Assembly (NCBI RefSeq): GCF_900156735.1
Contig: NZ_FTOL01000002.1
Location: 124,001-188,000 of the forward strand
DNA: 64,000 bases
Direction: 5' to 3'
DNA from: Chryseobacterium ureilyticum
GTDB lineage: Bacteria > Bacteroidota > Bacteroidia > Flavobacteriales > Weeksellaceae
The position numbers and the translations under genes are program-made. Below, piece by piece: positions 8,036-16,415 of the stretch (position 1 is the stretch's first letter; the number at the start of each line of letters is the position of its first letter). The notes beneath the pieces were generated by a model. The model ran no database searches, was not told the origin of the DNA, and worked only from the letters and a program-made list of their open reading frames with translations.

Positions 8036-9484
8036 CTATCTGTGAAACTTTTCATTAATGGAAGATTCAGTAATTTCCGGATTCACTTTAAGCAGTTTCG
8101 GAAGGACATAATCCGGTACTTTAACAACTGCAACCAATACAAAGATTAGACAAAAAACATTAAGAATTACCGCTATTGTAAAAGCATTATGATAATGCCT
8201 CATCACAGGTTTCTCCCCAAGGAAATAATAAAAAACACTTCCTATCAATACTATTCCAATGATAGCTGCTATCTGCTGAAATGTATTGTAAACTCCCGAT
8301 GCATTGCCTATCAGTTTTTCAGGCATACCCGAAAATGCTATATTGGCAAGCGAAGGAATGATGGTTCCTACACCCAAACCATGTAAAAACAATAACAGGC
8401 AAAACAGATAATAATCATTCTGAAATCTGAATACAATAATCTGTAAGATAAGAATCATCATAATAAATCCAAGTCCAAAAATCAGAGCTATTTTCCCGTA
8501 TTTCAATATAAATTTCACTGAAAAAACTGAAGCTAAAATAAATCCTATTCCCTGAAAAACGATTACTTCTCCGGCTTTCAGTGAACTTATTTTTAACCCG
8601 TCCTGAAAAAAAACAGACAGAATATAGAAATAAGAATCCAGCATGATAAAAAAGAAAGAAACCGCAATAATTCCCAGATTGAAATTTTTAAAACAAAACA
8701 GTTCAAAATCAATCAGGAACGGCTTATTATTTTTCAGTCTATTTTTCTGATTTTGTATAAAATACATTAATATTAAAAACGAGAAAACGATTACAAGCAT
8801 ATTTTGAAGAGAGAATCCTCCCTGTTCCAAAGCGGTAAGCGCATAAGTTATACTAAAAAGCCCTGTGGATAAAATAAGCACACCCCAAATATCAAACGAT
8901 TGCTTCATCATCATTTTAGATTCCTGCAATTTTATAACACTAAAAAACACTGCAAGCAGACATACAGGAACATTAATAAAGAAAATAAACCGCCAAGGTT
9001 CTTCAAATCCTGTTAATGATGAAAAATAGCCACCTAAAAACTGCCCTGCAATTGTTCCAATTCCAATGGTGATTCCGTACCAGCCCATTGCTTTTGTGCG
9101 CTGTTCATGATCTGGAAACAGAATCTGTATCATTGAAAGTACCTGCGGAGCCATTAATGCAGCACTTGTTCCTTGTATAAATCTTGAAATCACAAGCTGT
9201 ATTGCACCGGATGAAATTCCACAGCCTATAGAACTGATCATAAAAAAGAGCAGTCCAATGACGAACAACTTTTTTCTACCGTACAAATCCCCCAATCTCC
9301 CACCAGTAATTAAAAAAGAAGCAAAACCAATGAGATAAGCAGCAATCATAAACTGCATCTCTCCGTTCGAAGCCTGCAAATCTCTCTGTATAGACGGAAT
9401 GGATACATTGATGATAAAAATATCCATAATTGTCAACAATTGTCCAAACAGTATTATACTCAATATTAAATAGTTATTTTTCAT
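8036..9484 (-). CDS. MFS multidrug exporter, DHA2 (EmrB/QacA) type
   Basis: About 482 residues with 14 predicted membrane segments. The DHA2 hallmarks are present: the opening TIMDIFIINVSIPSIQRDL (motif D1), GGRLGDLYGRKK between TM2 and TM3 (motif A) and GxxxGPxxGG-like GTIAGQFLGGYF in TM5 (motif C). It is likely a proton-driven exporter of drugs or organic cations. I chose the Met at 9484. An upstream in-frame start at 9517 would put the operator palindrome 9491-9504 inside the coding region. It lies directly downstream of its TetR regulator on the same strand. Confidence 0.88.
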   Translation of the reverse strand: MKNNYLILSIILFGQLLTIMDIFIINVSIPSIQRDLQASNGEMQFMIAAYLIGFASFLITGGRLGDLYGRKKLFVIGLLFFMISSIGCGISSGAIQLVISRFIQGTSAALMAPQVLSMIQILFPDHEQRTKAMGWYGITIGIGTIAGQFLGGYFSSLTGFEEPWRFIFFINVPVCLLAVFFSVIKLQESKMMMKQSFDIWGVLILSTGLFSITYALTALEQGGFSLQNMLVIVFSFLILMYFIQNQKNRLKNNKPFLIDFELFCFKNFNLGIIAVSFFFIMLDSYFYILSVFFQDGLKISSLKAGEVIVFQGIGFILASVFSVKFILKYGKIALIFGLGFIMMILILQIIVFRFQNDYYLFCLLLFLHGLGVGTIIPSLANIAFSGMPEKLIGNASGVYNTFQQIAAIIGIVLIGSVFYYFLGEKPVMRHYHNAFTIAVILNVFCLIFVLVAVVKVPDYVLPKLLKVNPEITESSINEKFHR

Positions 9485-9490
9485 TTTTAT

Positions 9491-9504
9491 ATAGATATAT
9501 CTAT
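9491..9504. promoter_or_regulatory. TetR operator site 1 (ATAGA-N4-TCTAT)
   Basis: Perfect 14-bp palindrome ATAGATATATCTAT immediately before the MFS start codon. The same ATAGA-N4-TCTAT layout recurs at 10119-10132 upstream of tetR. Confidence 0.65.
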
Positions 9505-9523
9505 TTTTATTGATCAAAAAAAA

Positions 9524-10087
9524 TTAAGGCAATAAACCCTGAACAATTTTTTTTACCTGATCAAAAGAATCATTGTTTTTATTAATCGTAGAGCTCACGA
9601 CAGCTCCTTCTATTAAAAGGAAAATTTGTTCAGTAGTCAAATCAATATCAATAGACGGATTACTTTCCGAATACTCTTTTACCATTGTATGAATAACTTC
9701 TTTTTGTTTCTCTTTATGCCTTTTGGCAAAAGCTGATACTACAGGATTTCCTTCACCGATTTCAGAAATAATTTTGATAAAATGACAGCCTGCAAACTTC
9801 GAGGATTGTTGAAGCTTTTTACGATAATCAATAATTGATGAAAGTTTTTTACCTGGTTCGGTGAGATTGACAAGACTCTTTTCTAATCCCTCAAACCAAT
9901 TATTCTCTTCTTTAATGAGATAAGCATGAAGAAGATCATTTTTAGATGAAAAGTGATTATACAACGAACCAATAGCTATATCAGCCTCAGCAATAATCTG
10001 ATTGATCCCGGTAGAATTAAATCCCTGTTTATAAAACAATTCTGAAGCTACTCTAAGAATTCTGTCATGCACTTTCTCTTTTTTCAT
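9524..10087 (-). CDS. TetR/AcrR family repressor of the adjacent MFS exporter
   Basis: 187 residues from the Met at 10087; an upstream in-frame Met at 10105 adds only MLKFFR. The N-terminal helix-turn-helix is clear: DRILRVASELFYKQGFNSTGI, then IIAEADIAIGSLYNHFSSKNDLL. The C-terminal ligand domain resembles the TetR_C family of AcrR-type regulators of efflux pumps. It is encoded 39 nt upstream of the exporter and flanked by two matching palindromes, so it most likely represses both genes until the exporter substrate binds. The inducer is unknown. Confidence 0.88.
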   Translation of the reverse strand: MKKEKVHDRILRVASELFYKQGFNSTGINQIIAEADIAIGSLYNHFSSKNDLLHAYLIKEENNWFEGLEKSLVNLTEPGKKLSSIIDYRKKLQQSSKFAGCHFIKIISEIGEGNPVVSAFAKRHKEKQKEVIHTMVKEYSESNPSIDIDLTTEQIFLLIEGAVVSSTINKNNDSFDQVKKIVQGLLP

Positions 10088-10118
10088 TCTGAAAAATTTT
10101 AACAAAGCTACATAAAAA

Positions 10119-10132
10119 ATAGAGAAGTCTAT
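10119..10132. promoter_or_regulatory. TetR operator site 2 (ATAGA-N4-TCTAT)
   Basis: ATAGAGAAGTCTAT, 31 nt upstream of the chosen tetR start. It sits inside a larger inverted repeat (AAAAATAGA 10115-10123 / TCTATTTTT 10132-10140). It shares both half-sites and the 4-nt spacer with site 1. Confidence 0.65.
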
Positions 10133-10252
10133 CTATTTTTAACAATTGGAAAATTCTATCGACTTAATGGATAATTAAAACCTGACAAAAATTTCAATTG
10201 CAATTCGTGTTATTGCAAAATAAGAACGATATTTAAACTAAAGAAAAAGTTA

Positions 10253-10714
10253 ATGAAACTATCATTATTATTCCTTATTTTGATATTGGGTTTTTCATCT
10301 TGTAACCCACCACAAACAACGAACAATAATAAAAATATGAGTAAAACTAATCCTGTTGTCTATTTTGAAATTCCTGTGCATAACCTTGAGCGAGCAGAAA
10401 AATTCTATTCGGATGTTTTTAACTTCAGTTTTGAAAAAGAAATCATAGATCATTATGAAATGGCACTCTTTCCTTTTGAAGAAAAAAACAGTGGAATCAC
10501 TGGTGCACTGGCAAAAGGTGATGTTTATAAACCTTCAAAAAATGGAATTATTATCTATTTTAAAACAGAAAATATTGATGCTACCTTAGAAAAAGTACTC
10601 CAACAAGGCGGAAAAATTCTTTACCCTAAAAGGATTGATGAAAAATATGGATTTGCAGTGGCGGAAATTGAAGATTCGGAAGGGAACAGAATTGCTTTGC
10701 ATGAAACGATCTGA
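10253..10714 (+). CDS. VOC-fold protein with a lipoprotein signal peptide
   Basis: 153 residues. Residues 1-17 are a type II signal peptide ending GFSSC (Cys17), followed by an Asn/Thr linker. From residue 29 on it is a vicinal-oxygen-chelate domain: VVYFEIPVHNLERAEKFYSDVF, then GIIIYFKTENIDATLEKVLQQGG, and FAVAEIEDSEGNRIALHE. VOC proteins such as glyoxalases bind a divalent metal through His/Glu ligands and are normally cytoplasmic. An internal Met29 begins MSKTNPVVYF, the usual start of the cytoplasmic homologues, so two products are conceivable. Confidence 0.8.
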   Translation: MKLSLLFLILILGFSSCNPPQTTNNNKNMSKTNPVVYFEIPVHNLERAEKFYSDVFNFSFEKEIIDHYEMALFPFEEKNSGITGALAKGDVYKPSKNGIIIYFKTENIDATLEKVLQQGGKILYPKRIDEKYGFAVAEIEDSEGNRIALHETI

Positions 10715-10961
10715 GTTTTTAAGATATTGAAAAAGCAGGATACATTTACAACCACATAGATTAACCATATCATTATTTAAGTCTTATCATAAAGTTCTAT
10801 GCTCTTATATGGTACAAAAAGAACCATCTAATTAAACCTTTTATATGTCGTTCATTTTCTGTTGTTATGATTCCATTCGCTACATAATATTTTTATAATA
10901 AAGTTTCAACATATTTTGTATCTTTAATTACCATTTCCATAAAAATATTTGGTAATTCGTT

Positions 10962-11576
10962 ATGACAGAAGAGCTGTATTTCATCAAAACCAATCCAAAT
11001 ATTGCCAAAATTAATTTGTACAATAGACTTTGCCGTGAAGAAGAAAATATACTAACCTTTCTTCAGCCAAAAGGTGTGGCAAGTCTTGAAGCCATCAAAG
11101 AGAAAGTAAAAGACTCTGTAGAGGAACTTTCCAAAGAAGAGCTTTCGCAGATATTTTCTTGGTTCAATAAAGCTTATCATTCTGATCACGAGGAAATAAA
11201 AACCCAGCTTTTCATTAACGGAATTGATCTTTTTTATGAAATTCCTTCTGTTCATCATACAGAAAATTATTTACAGATTCTTTCAACATATGAAAAACTG
11301 TTTCAGCAGAATATGAATTATATTGTTGATTCTAAAAATTTCAGTGAATTTCTGATCTATGGAATCTTCGTCATGGAAATCATCAACAAGAAGTATGGTA
11401 ATGAAAATATCCTTTCAGATTATCTAAAACAGGATTACCAGGCTCTTTATTCTTCAGCAGAAAATTATCCAAATTTAAAGAATTTTGATCAGAAAAACAG
11501 TGCTGATCTTCAACGTTATTTTAATGATCTGTATGATCTTACAAGATTTTATAAGGGATCAATTATTCAGTTGTAA
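10962..11576 (+). CDS. hypothetical cytoplasmic protein
   Basis: 204 residues, no signal peptide or membrane segment, no domain I recognise; predicted almost entirely helical. Coding is supported by length and codon use. It is convergent with the epimerase gene, with only 7 nt between the stop codons. Its upstream region 10715-10961 is AT-rich and holds TATCTTTA-like boxes but no clear promoter. Confidence 0.65.
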   Translation: MTEELYFIKTNPNIAKINLYNRLCREEENILTFLQPKGVASLEAIKEKVKDSVEELSKEELSQIFSWFNKAYHSDHEEIKTQLFINGIDLFYEIPSVHHTENYLQILSTYEKLFQQNMNYIVDSKNFSEFLIYGIFVMEIINKKYGNENILSDYLKQDYQALYSSAENYPNLKNFDQKNSADLQRYFNDLYDLTRFYKGSIIQL

Positions 11577-11583
11577 TTTAAAC

Positions 11584-12597
11584 TTATTTCAATAATTCAG
11601 GATTTTTAAGCAAATAATCCAACGCTTTTTGTACAGCTTGCTCAGGATTTTTCGGATTAAATCCTAGTTCATTTCTGGCTTTGGAAATATCAAAATTTTG
11701 TTGTAGTCCAGAGAACATAGAAATATCTTTTCTCGTTAATACCGGAGCTTTTCTGCTCAGCTTTGCAGAGAATTCCATCATCATTGCAATCGCCAAAAGA
11801 GCTACTTTTGGAACTGAACCCGGAACTTTCAATTTTAAATCCGGATAAAGTCTGTTTGCCAGAATGGTTGTATCTGTAATGGTCATACATTTTTCATTCG
11901 CCAGAATATAACGTTCTCCGGGGCGTCCTTTTTGAGCTGCCAGATAGCATCCTTCTGCAACATCTTTTACATCTATCCAATTCAGGGTAATTTTTGTATC
12001 TACAGGAATCTTTTTGTTCAGAATAAGCTTCAGTACACCATAAGAAACATTTAAAGGTGAAAAGGCTTCACTACCAATCATTGCAGATGGCATAATGGAA
12101 ACCAGTTCTACTCCAAGTTTTGTAGCCAGTTCAAAAGCTAATTTTTCACCATCATTTTTAGAATTATAGTACATATCTCTACGATCCGGATTATATCCGT
12201 TGCTTTCCTTTGTTGGCAATTGGGAATAATCAAGAGCTGCAATAGAACTTACATACACTATCCTTTTCACTCCTGCTTCAGCAGCAGCTTCAATGGTGTT
12301 TCGGGTTCCATTCATGTTAACATCGTAGATTTCTTTTTTGGGATCTTTAGCCCATAACTTAAAAGAGGCTCCCACGGCATAAAACGTTTCTACTCCCTGA
12401 AGTGCTTTTACAAAGGAAGCTTTATCTGTAATATCAGCTTGTACCAATTCGCAATTCAGACCTTCAAAAGGTTTTGTATTATGGATATTCCGAACTGTTG
12501 CCCGTACCGGAATGCCCTGTTTCAATAAAAATCTGACTAAATTATTTCCCAGATGTCCATTCGCTCCTGAAACAAGGCTTAGATTATTCTTTGTCAT
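11584..12597 (-). CDS. NAD(P)-dependent epimerase/dehydratase (extended SDR, dihydroflavonol-reductase-like)
   Basis: 337 residues. The dinucleotide-binding glycine motif is GANGHLG near residue 11, followed by the RATVR phosphate-recognition strand and an acidic residue in QADITD. The catalytic Tyr and Lys are in MYYNSK with the upstream Ser in YVSSIAA. The overall plan is that of DFR/HpnA-like aldehyde reductases. The substrate is unknown. It is downstream of a Crp-like regulator gene with a 59-nt gap, so it may be the regulator's target or co-transcribed. Confidence 0.85.
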   Translation of the reverse strand: MTKNNLSLVSGANGHLGNNLVRFLLKQGIPVRATVRNIHNTKPFEGLNCELVQADITDKASFVKALQGVETFYAVGASFKLWAKDPKKEIYDVNMNGTRNTIEAAAEAGVKRIVYVSSIAALDYSQLPTKESNGYNPDRRDMYYNSKNDGEKLAFELATKLGVELVSIMPSAMIGSEAFSPLNVSYGVLKLILNKKIPVDTKITLNWIDVKDVAEGCYLAAQKGRPGERYILANEKCMTITDTTILANRLYPDLKLKVPGSVPKVALLAIAMMMEFSAKLSRKAPVLTRKDISMFSGLQQNFDISKARNELGFNPKNPEQAVQKALDYLLKNPELLK

Positions 12598-12656
12598 TAC
12601 ATTTATTTTAATGCAGCAAAGTTCAGTTTCTTGCTTCCGGAACTACTTGACATTTG

Positions 12657-13232
12657 TTAGTTAATTATTTTTCTTCTGATTCTACTCAAACTTTCAGGCT
12701 TCATTCCGAGAAATGACGCGATATATTGAATGGGAACATGCTGGATAATTTCAGGATAATCTTTTAAAAGTTTAAGATATCGTTGCTCTGCATTGAGGGT
12801 AGACAATTCTCTCGACCGATTTTCATTATAGGCAATAGAGTGCTGAAATACAGAAATACTAAAGTCCTTCATAGCATGGCTTTGCTTTACCAAATGATCG
12901 AGATTTTCCTTGGTAATTCTTAGAAGCTCACATGCCGTAACACATTCCACATTATGATCCGAAACGGTTTCACTGATAAAATGAGAATAAGAGGTAAAAA
13001 ATCCTGGTGGACAATTGATATGAGTGGTTATTTCATTACCATTTTCATCCATATAAAACAATCTGAGGTATCCTGAAACAATATAATAAAGGTAATTGGG
13101 AACCTTTCCGGCTTCTTCTATCACAATATTTTTTGAAAAAGATACAGGCTCAAAATAGTGTTGAACCATCTCAATTTCTTTTTGGGAAAAATGATAGTTG
13201 GAGTGAATATATTGTAAAAGCTTGTCGTGCAT
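12657..13232 (-). CDS. Crp/Fnr family transcriptional regulator
   Basis: About 191 residues from the Met at 13232. The cyclic-nucleotide-binding-like beta barrel covers roughly 25-110 (IVIEEAGKVPNYLYYIVSGYLRLFY). The C-terminal part QYIASFLGMKPESLSRIRRK is a winged helix for DNA binding. It lacks the full cAMP-contact motif, as is usual for Bacteroidetes members. A longer in-frame start at 13280 exists, but a perfect -7 box at 13256-13263 lies inside that extension, so the shorter start is more likely. Probably acts on itself or the following epimerase. Confidence 0.85.
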   Translation of the reverse strand: MHDKLLQYIHSNYHFSQKEIEMVQHYFEPVSFSKNIVIEEAGKVPNYLYYIVSGYLRLFYMDENGNEITTHINCPPGFFTSYSHFISETVSDHNVECVTACELLRITKENLDHLVKQSHAMKDFSISVFQHSIAYNENRSRELSTLNAEQRYLKLLKDYPEIIQHVPIQYIASFLGMKPESLSRIRRKIIN

Positions 13233-13255
13233 GGAAGTTAAGTTAATGTCAGCTA

Positions 13256-13263
13256 CAAAAATA
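13256..13263 (-). promoter_or_regulatory. -7 promoter element of the Crp-like gene
   Basis: TATTTTTG on the minus strand, 23 nt before the chosen start at 13232. It decides against the longer start at 13280. Confidence 0.5.
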
Positions 13264-13362
13264 GCCAAAAGAATATTCAAGTCTTTTTTAATTAAAAAAG
13301 GTTTTTCACAAAATCATGTAATATTCTCTCCAAAATAATTGTCTTGTATAAAAAAACTAAAT

Positions 13363-15729
13363 ATGAACCGGAGAATTATTCTTCTTTTAAGTCTTATTTC
13401 TACAACATTCGTTTTTGCGCAAAGTGTAGAGGGAAATATTACAGACAAAGACAATAAGCCAGCAGTTGAAACTGAGGTAGTGATCACAAAAGATAATAAT
13501 AAGTTTACAGCCATTACAGATGAAAAAGGAGCTTTCAGAATTCCTTTGAAAGAAAATGGAAATTATTTACTTGAAATCATAAAAGACGGAGTAAAAACCA
13601 ATAGTGAAAAAATTGCAGTAAAAGGAAATGCCAGAAAGGATATTCAGATTAAAGAAGAGCCTGTGGTACAAAAGGTAGAAGGGGTAACCGTTACGGTAAA
13701 GAAAAAATTATTCGAGAGAAAAGTAGACCGATTGATCTTTAATGTTGAGAATTCAGTCGCTTCACAAGGTGTAGATGCTATTGAAGCTTTAGCTAAAACA
13801 CCAATGGTAAAAACCAGTGATGAAGCGATAAGTATTGCAGGAAAAAGCAATGTAGCTGTTATGATCAATGACCGTCTCCTGAACCTCAACGGACAGGAAC
13901 TTATCAATTATCTAAAGACACTCCGTTCCGATGATATTCTTAAGATTGAAGTGATCACTACTCCACCTGCAAAATATGATGCGGAAGGAAAAAGTGGGCT
14001 GATCAATATTATTCTTAAAAAAAATGCTAATCTGGGCTGGAATGGTTCTCTTCAAACTTCAGGAAATTATTATTGGGGGAAAACCACTGTCTCTACCAGA
14101 AGTGGCGCCAGCTTTAATTATCAGGGAGAGAAATTGTCTTTAAGCACCAATTTATCTGCAGGAGATAACTACTGGCAATATTATAATGACAATTATCTGA
14201 CAAGCACTACCAACAGCTATTACTGGAACAGAAACAGTGATAATTTAAATAATTATAAGTACAAAAGTGGAAATGTAAAGGCTGAATATAAGATCAATGA
14301 TAAAAATCTTATCGGAATCAATTATAATTATTCACACAGTAATCCTTGGGAACAAAGTAAAAATAATTCTTCAAGGTTCAATGAGAATGGTTTGGTAAAT
14401 ATTTTATCTGATTATAATTACAGGACAAGCAGAGATGTTCATAATGCAACAGCATTTTATGAGACGAAAATAGACAGTGCAGGTGGTAAACTTAGCTTAG
14501 TTGCCAATATGATGCTCAATAATTCTGACGCAAGAAATTTCTCCAATACATTCACATCAGATGAAAGTATTTATACCATGTTAAATCCTATTAGTAAATA
14601 CAGAATTTATTCCGGGCAGGCTGATCTTGAAAAAACTTTTGCTAAGATTAAAACGGAATCAGGGTTAAAATACACAAAGATCAAAAATGATTCTGAGTTT
14701 AATTTCTTTGATGTTAATAATGGACAATATCATCTTATCCCTGAGAATACCAATACATTCTTTTATAATGAAGAGAATTATGCTGCCTATTTTTCAACCA
14801 ATTTCAAGATCAATGATAAATGGGATGCAAAAGCCGGGCTTCGCTATGAATATACCACATTGGAAGGGATATCAATGAATGACAATACTTCTGCAAAGAT
14901 CAAGTATGGCAAATTTTTCCCAACTGCTTATTTGAGTTATAAGCCTAATGAAAACAATTCATTTTCTCTTAATTATTCCCGAAGAATCTCACGCCCTTAT
15001 TTTGGGAACCTGAATCCGTTCAAATATCTGATTTCTAATTTTGAATACATTACCGGAAACCCTTATCTCCTGCCTTCATTTTCAGATAATTTTGAAATGG
15101 GATATGTGTTAAATAATAATCTTAATGTAACTCTATATTATAATTATAACAAGGATAACTGGGACAGAGTTCAGATGGTAGACGGGAATTACCGGTATAC
15201 AGTTGCTAAAAACTTTTATAATGAAGACCAGGCAGGAATTAATGTCAGCTACAATTATAATAAACTGAAATGGCTGGAATCTAATGTTTTTCTAAATGGT
15301 TTTTATGCAAAATCAAAATCTTATGATCCTTCTATCATTTCAGCTTCTGCAGGATATAGTGCTAATATCAATATCGATAATAATTTCTTCCTTAATAAAG
15401 AAAAAACAGTAACTCTGATGCTTGGATTATGGGGAAGCTTACCAAACAGAAACGGGAATACTTATTACTATAGCAATGCTTCATTATATGCTGGAATGAA
15501 ATTGAATATGATGGATAAAAAACTCTTTTTAAACCTTTATCTAAACGATCTTCTGAATACAAACCGTGAAAAGGGAATAAAATACTACCCAACTTATAAT
15601 GTAGATTATCAATTCAAAGGAATTACAAGAAATGTACATCTTTCTCTTACCTATAAATTCGGAAACAATAATGTGAAAGGCGCTACTAAACAAATGAAGT
15701 TTGACGAATCCAAGAGAGCAGGCAGTTAA
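13363..15729 (+). CDS. outer-membrane beta-barrel receptor (TonB-receptor-like, OMP_b-brl_3 type)
   Basis: About 788 residues from the ATG at 13363; a TTG 24 nt upstream is less likely because the signal peptide begins at MNRRIILLLSLISTTFVFAQ. The order is signal peptide, carboxypeptidase-regulatory-like domain (SVEGNITDKDNKPAVETEV), a plug-like region (VDAIEALAKTPMV ... VMINDRLLNLNGQ) and a long beta barrel rich in Asn and Tyr. No TonB box is obvious. This class imports bulky nutrients or takes part in outer-membrane remodelling. No SusD partner is next to it, so glycan import is not indicated. Confidence 0.85.
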   Translation: MNRRIILLLSLISTTFVFAQSVEGNITDKDNKPAVETEVVITKDNNKFTAITDEKGAFRIPLKENGNYLLEIIKDGVKTNSEKIAVKGNARKDIQIKEEPVVQKVEGVTVTVKKKLFERKVDRLIFNVENSVASQGVDAIEALAKTPMVKTSDEAISIAGKSNVAVMINDRLLNLNGQELINYLKTLRSDDILKIEVITTPPAKYDAEGKSGLINIILKKNANLGWNGSLQTSGNYYWGKTTVSTRSGASFNYQGEKLSLSTNLSAGDNYWQYYNDNYLTSTTNSYYWNRNSDNLNNYKYKSGNVKAEYKINDKNLIGINYNYSHSNPWEQSKNNSSRFNENGLVNILSDYNYRTSRDVHNATAFYETKIDSAGGKLSLVANMMLNNSDARNFSNTFTSDESIYTMLNPISKYRIYSGQADLEKTFAKIKTESGLKYTKIKNDSEFNFFDVNNGQYHLIPENTNTFFYNEENYAAYFSTNFKINDKWDAKAGLRYEYTTLEGISMNDNTSAKIKYGKFFPTAYLSYKPNENNSFSLNYSRRISRPYFGNLNPFKYLISNFEYITGNPYLLPSFSDNFEMGYVLNNNLNVTLYYNYNKDNWDRVQMVDGNYRYTVAKNFYNEDQAGINVSYNYNKLKWLESNVFLNGFYAKSKSYDPSIISASAGYSANINIDNNFFLNKEKTVTLMLGLWGSLPNRNGNTYYYSNASLYAGMKLNMMDKKLFLNLYLNDLLNTNREKGIKYYPTYNVDYQFKGITRNVHLSLTYKFGNNNVKGATKQMKFDESKRAGS

Positions 15730-15761
15730 TCATTAAAAAACAGGATAGAAACTATAACCCC

Positions 15762-15799
15762 AATCGGCAGTATTTTCAATAAGGTACTGCTGATTTTTT
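15762..15799 (+). terminator. intrinsic terminator after the beta-barrel receptor gene
   Basis: 10-bp stem AATCGGCAGT / ACTGCTGATT (one G-U pair), followed by six T. Confidence 0.7.
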
Positions 15800-15815
15800 A
15801 TTATAATCATTTACT

Positions 15816-16181
15816 TCAATCTTTATTTACCTTGTGAAATGATTGAATTTTAAAAAAGTAGTAAAACATTCCACCCACAAAATACATCAATACATCTAAA
15901 ATATCTCCTGTAAAAAGTTCTGATAGCTTAGGACATATTACTTCAAATAACAGAGAAAGATATAATACAGAAGTTAAAACAAATTCAAAATCAGGTTTCC
16001 ACCGAAATCCCAGCCATGCATTCATGATATATTCAATCAGATAACAATACATCGGAACGGTAATAAAGTCTGTGAAATGATTGTTGATAACAGGAATATA
16101 AATTCCCTTTTTCCGCATTTGAATGATCAATAACCAAACGAACAGTCCCAGCAAAAACCAATATGAAATTCTTTTTTTCAT
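15816..16181 (-). CDS. small polytopic membrane protein
   Basis: 121 residues with three or four hydrophobic segments (about 6-21, 40-56, 66-82 and 94-110). The motif VINNHFTDFITVPMYCYL recurs in Bacteroidetes proteins that are sometimes named magnesium citrate transporter, without evidence that I know of. There is weak similarity in layout to VanZ-like proteins. Its ATG overlaps the stop codon of a 44-residue ORF (TAATG), so the two are probably translationally coupled. Confidence 0.65.
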   Translation of the reverse strand: MKKRISYWFLLGLFVWLLIIQMRKKGIYIPVINNHFTDFITVPMYCYLIEYIMNAWLGFRWKPDFEFVLTSVLYLSLLFEVICPKLSELFTGDILDVLMYFVGGMFYYFFKIQSFHKVNKD

Positions 16182-16315
16182 TACATATGTAGTACAGCCA
16201 TTATAAATCCAATGACAACCTGCAGAACTTTTGCCACCACGTCCTGAATATCTGTTTCATTCTTTTTAGAATTCTTCTCAGCATTCTCATAATCAAACTT
16301 TTGTTTTCCTTCCAT
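16181..16315 (-). CDS. 44-residue ORF translationally coupled to the membrane protein gene
   Basis: MEGKQKFDYENAEKN starts a 44-residue frame with a charged N-terminal half and a hydrophobic C-terminal half (VVAKVLQVVIGFIMAVLHM), so it may be a single-pass membrane peptide. Support: a perfect -7 box TATCTTTG at 16336-16343, the stop codon sharing its A with the ATG of the next gene, and no other use for the leader. No homologue is recognised. Confidence 0.6.
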   Translation of the reverse strand: MEGKQKFDYENAEKNSKKNETDIQDVVAKVLQVVIGFIMAVLHM

Positions 16316-16335
16316 TGTAATAAGATTTGATTAGG

Positions 16336-16343
16336 CAAAGATA
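16336..16343 (-). promoter_or_regulatory. -7 promoter element of the 44-aa ORF/membrane protein operon
   Basis: TATCTTTG on the minus strand, 20 nt before the ATG at 16315. It abuts the 24-bp palindrome at 16347-16370, so binding there would block it. Confidence 0.55.
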
Positions 16344-16346
16344 ATC

Positions 16347-16370
16347 AAATTAGAACATTTGTTCTAATTT
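16347..16370. promoter_or_regulatory. 24-bp palindromic TetR operator
   Basis: AAATTAGAACA / TGTTCTAATTT, perfect 11-bp arms with a 2-nt centre, in the 100-nt gap between the tetR gene and the divergent membrane operon. Position and symmetry fit an operator of the adjacent TetR protein controlling both directions. Confidence 0.7.
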
Positions 16371-16403
16371 AGAAAATATGATATAAATCCTATCTTATAT
16401 TCT

Positions 16404-16411
16404 TATCTTTG
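16404..16411 (+). promoter_or_regulatory. -7 promoter element 4 nt before tetR
   Basis: Perfect TATCTTTG ending only 4 nt before the ATG at 16416, which implies transcription starting at or next to the start codon. Confidence 0.5.
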
Positions 16412-16415
16412 AAGC

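Noticed and set aside
13339..13362. Longer start (TTG) for the beta-barrel receptor
   Set aside because: It adds eight residues in front of a clear signal peptide; the ATG at 13363 begins the usual MNRR signal sequence.
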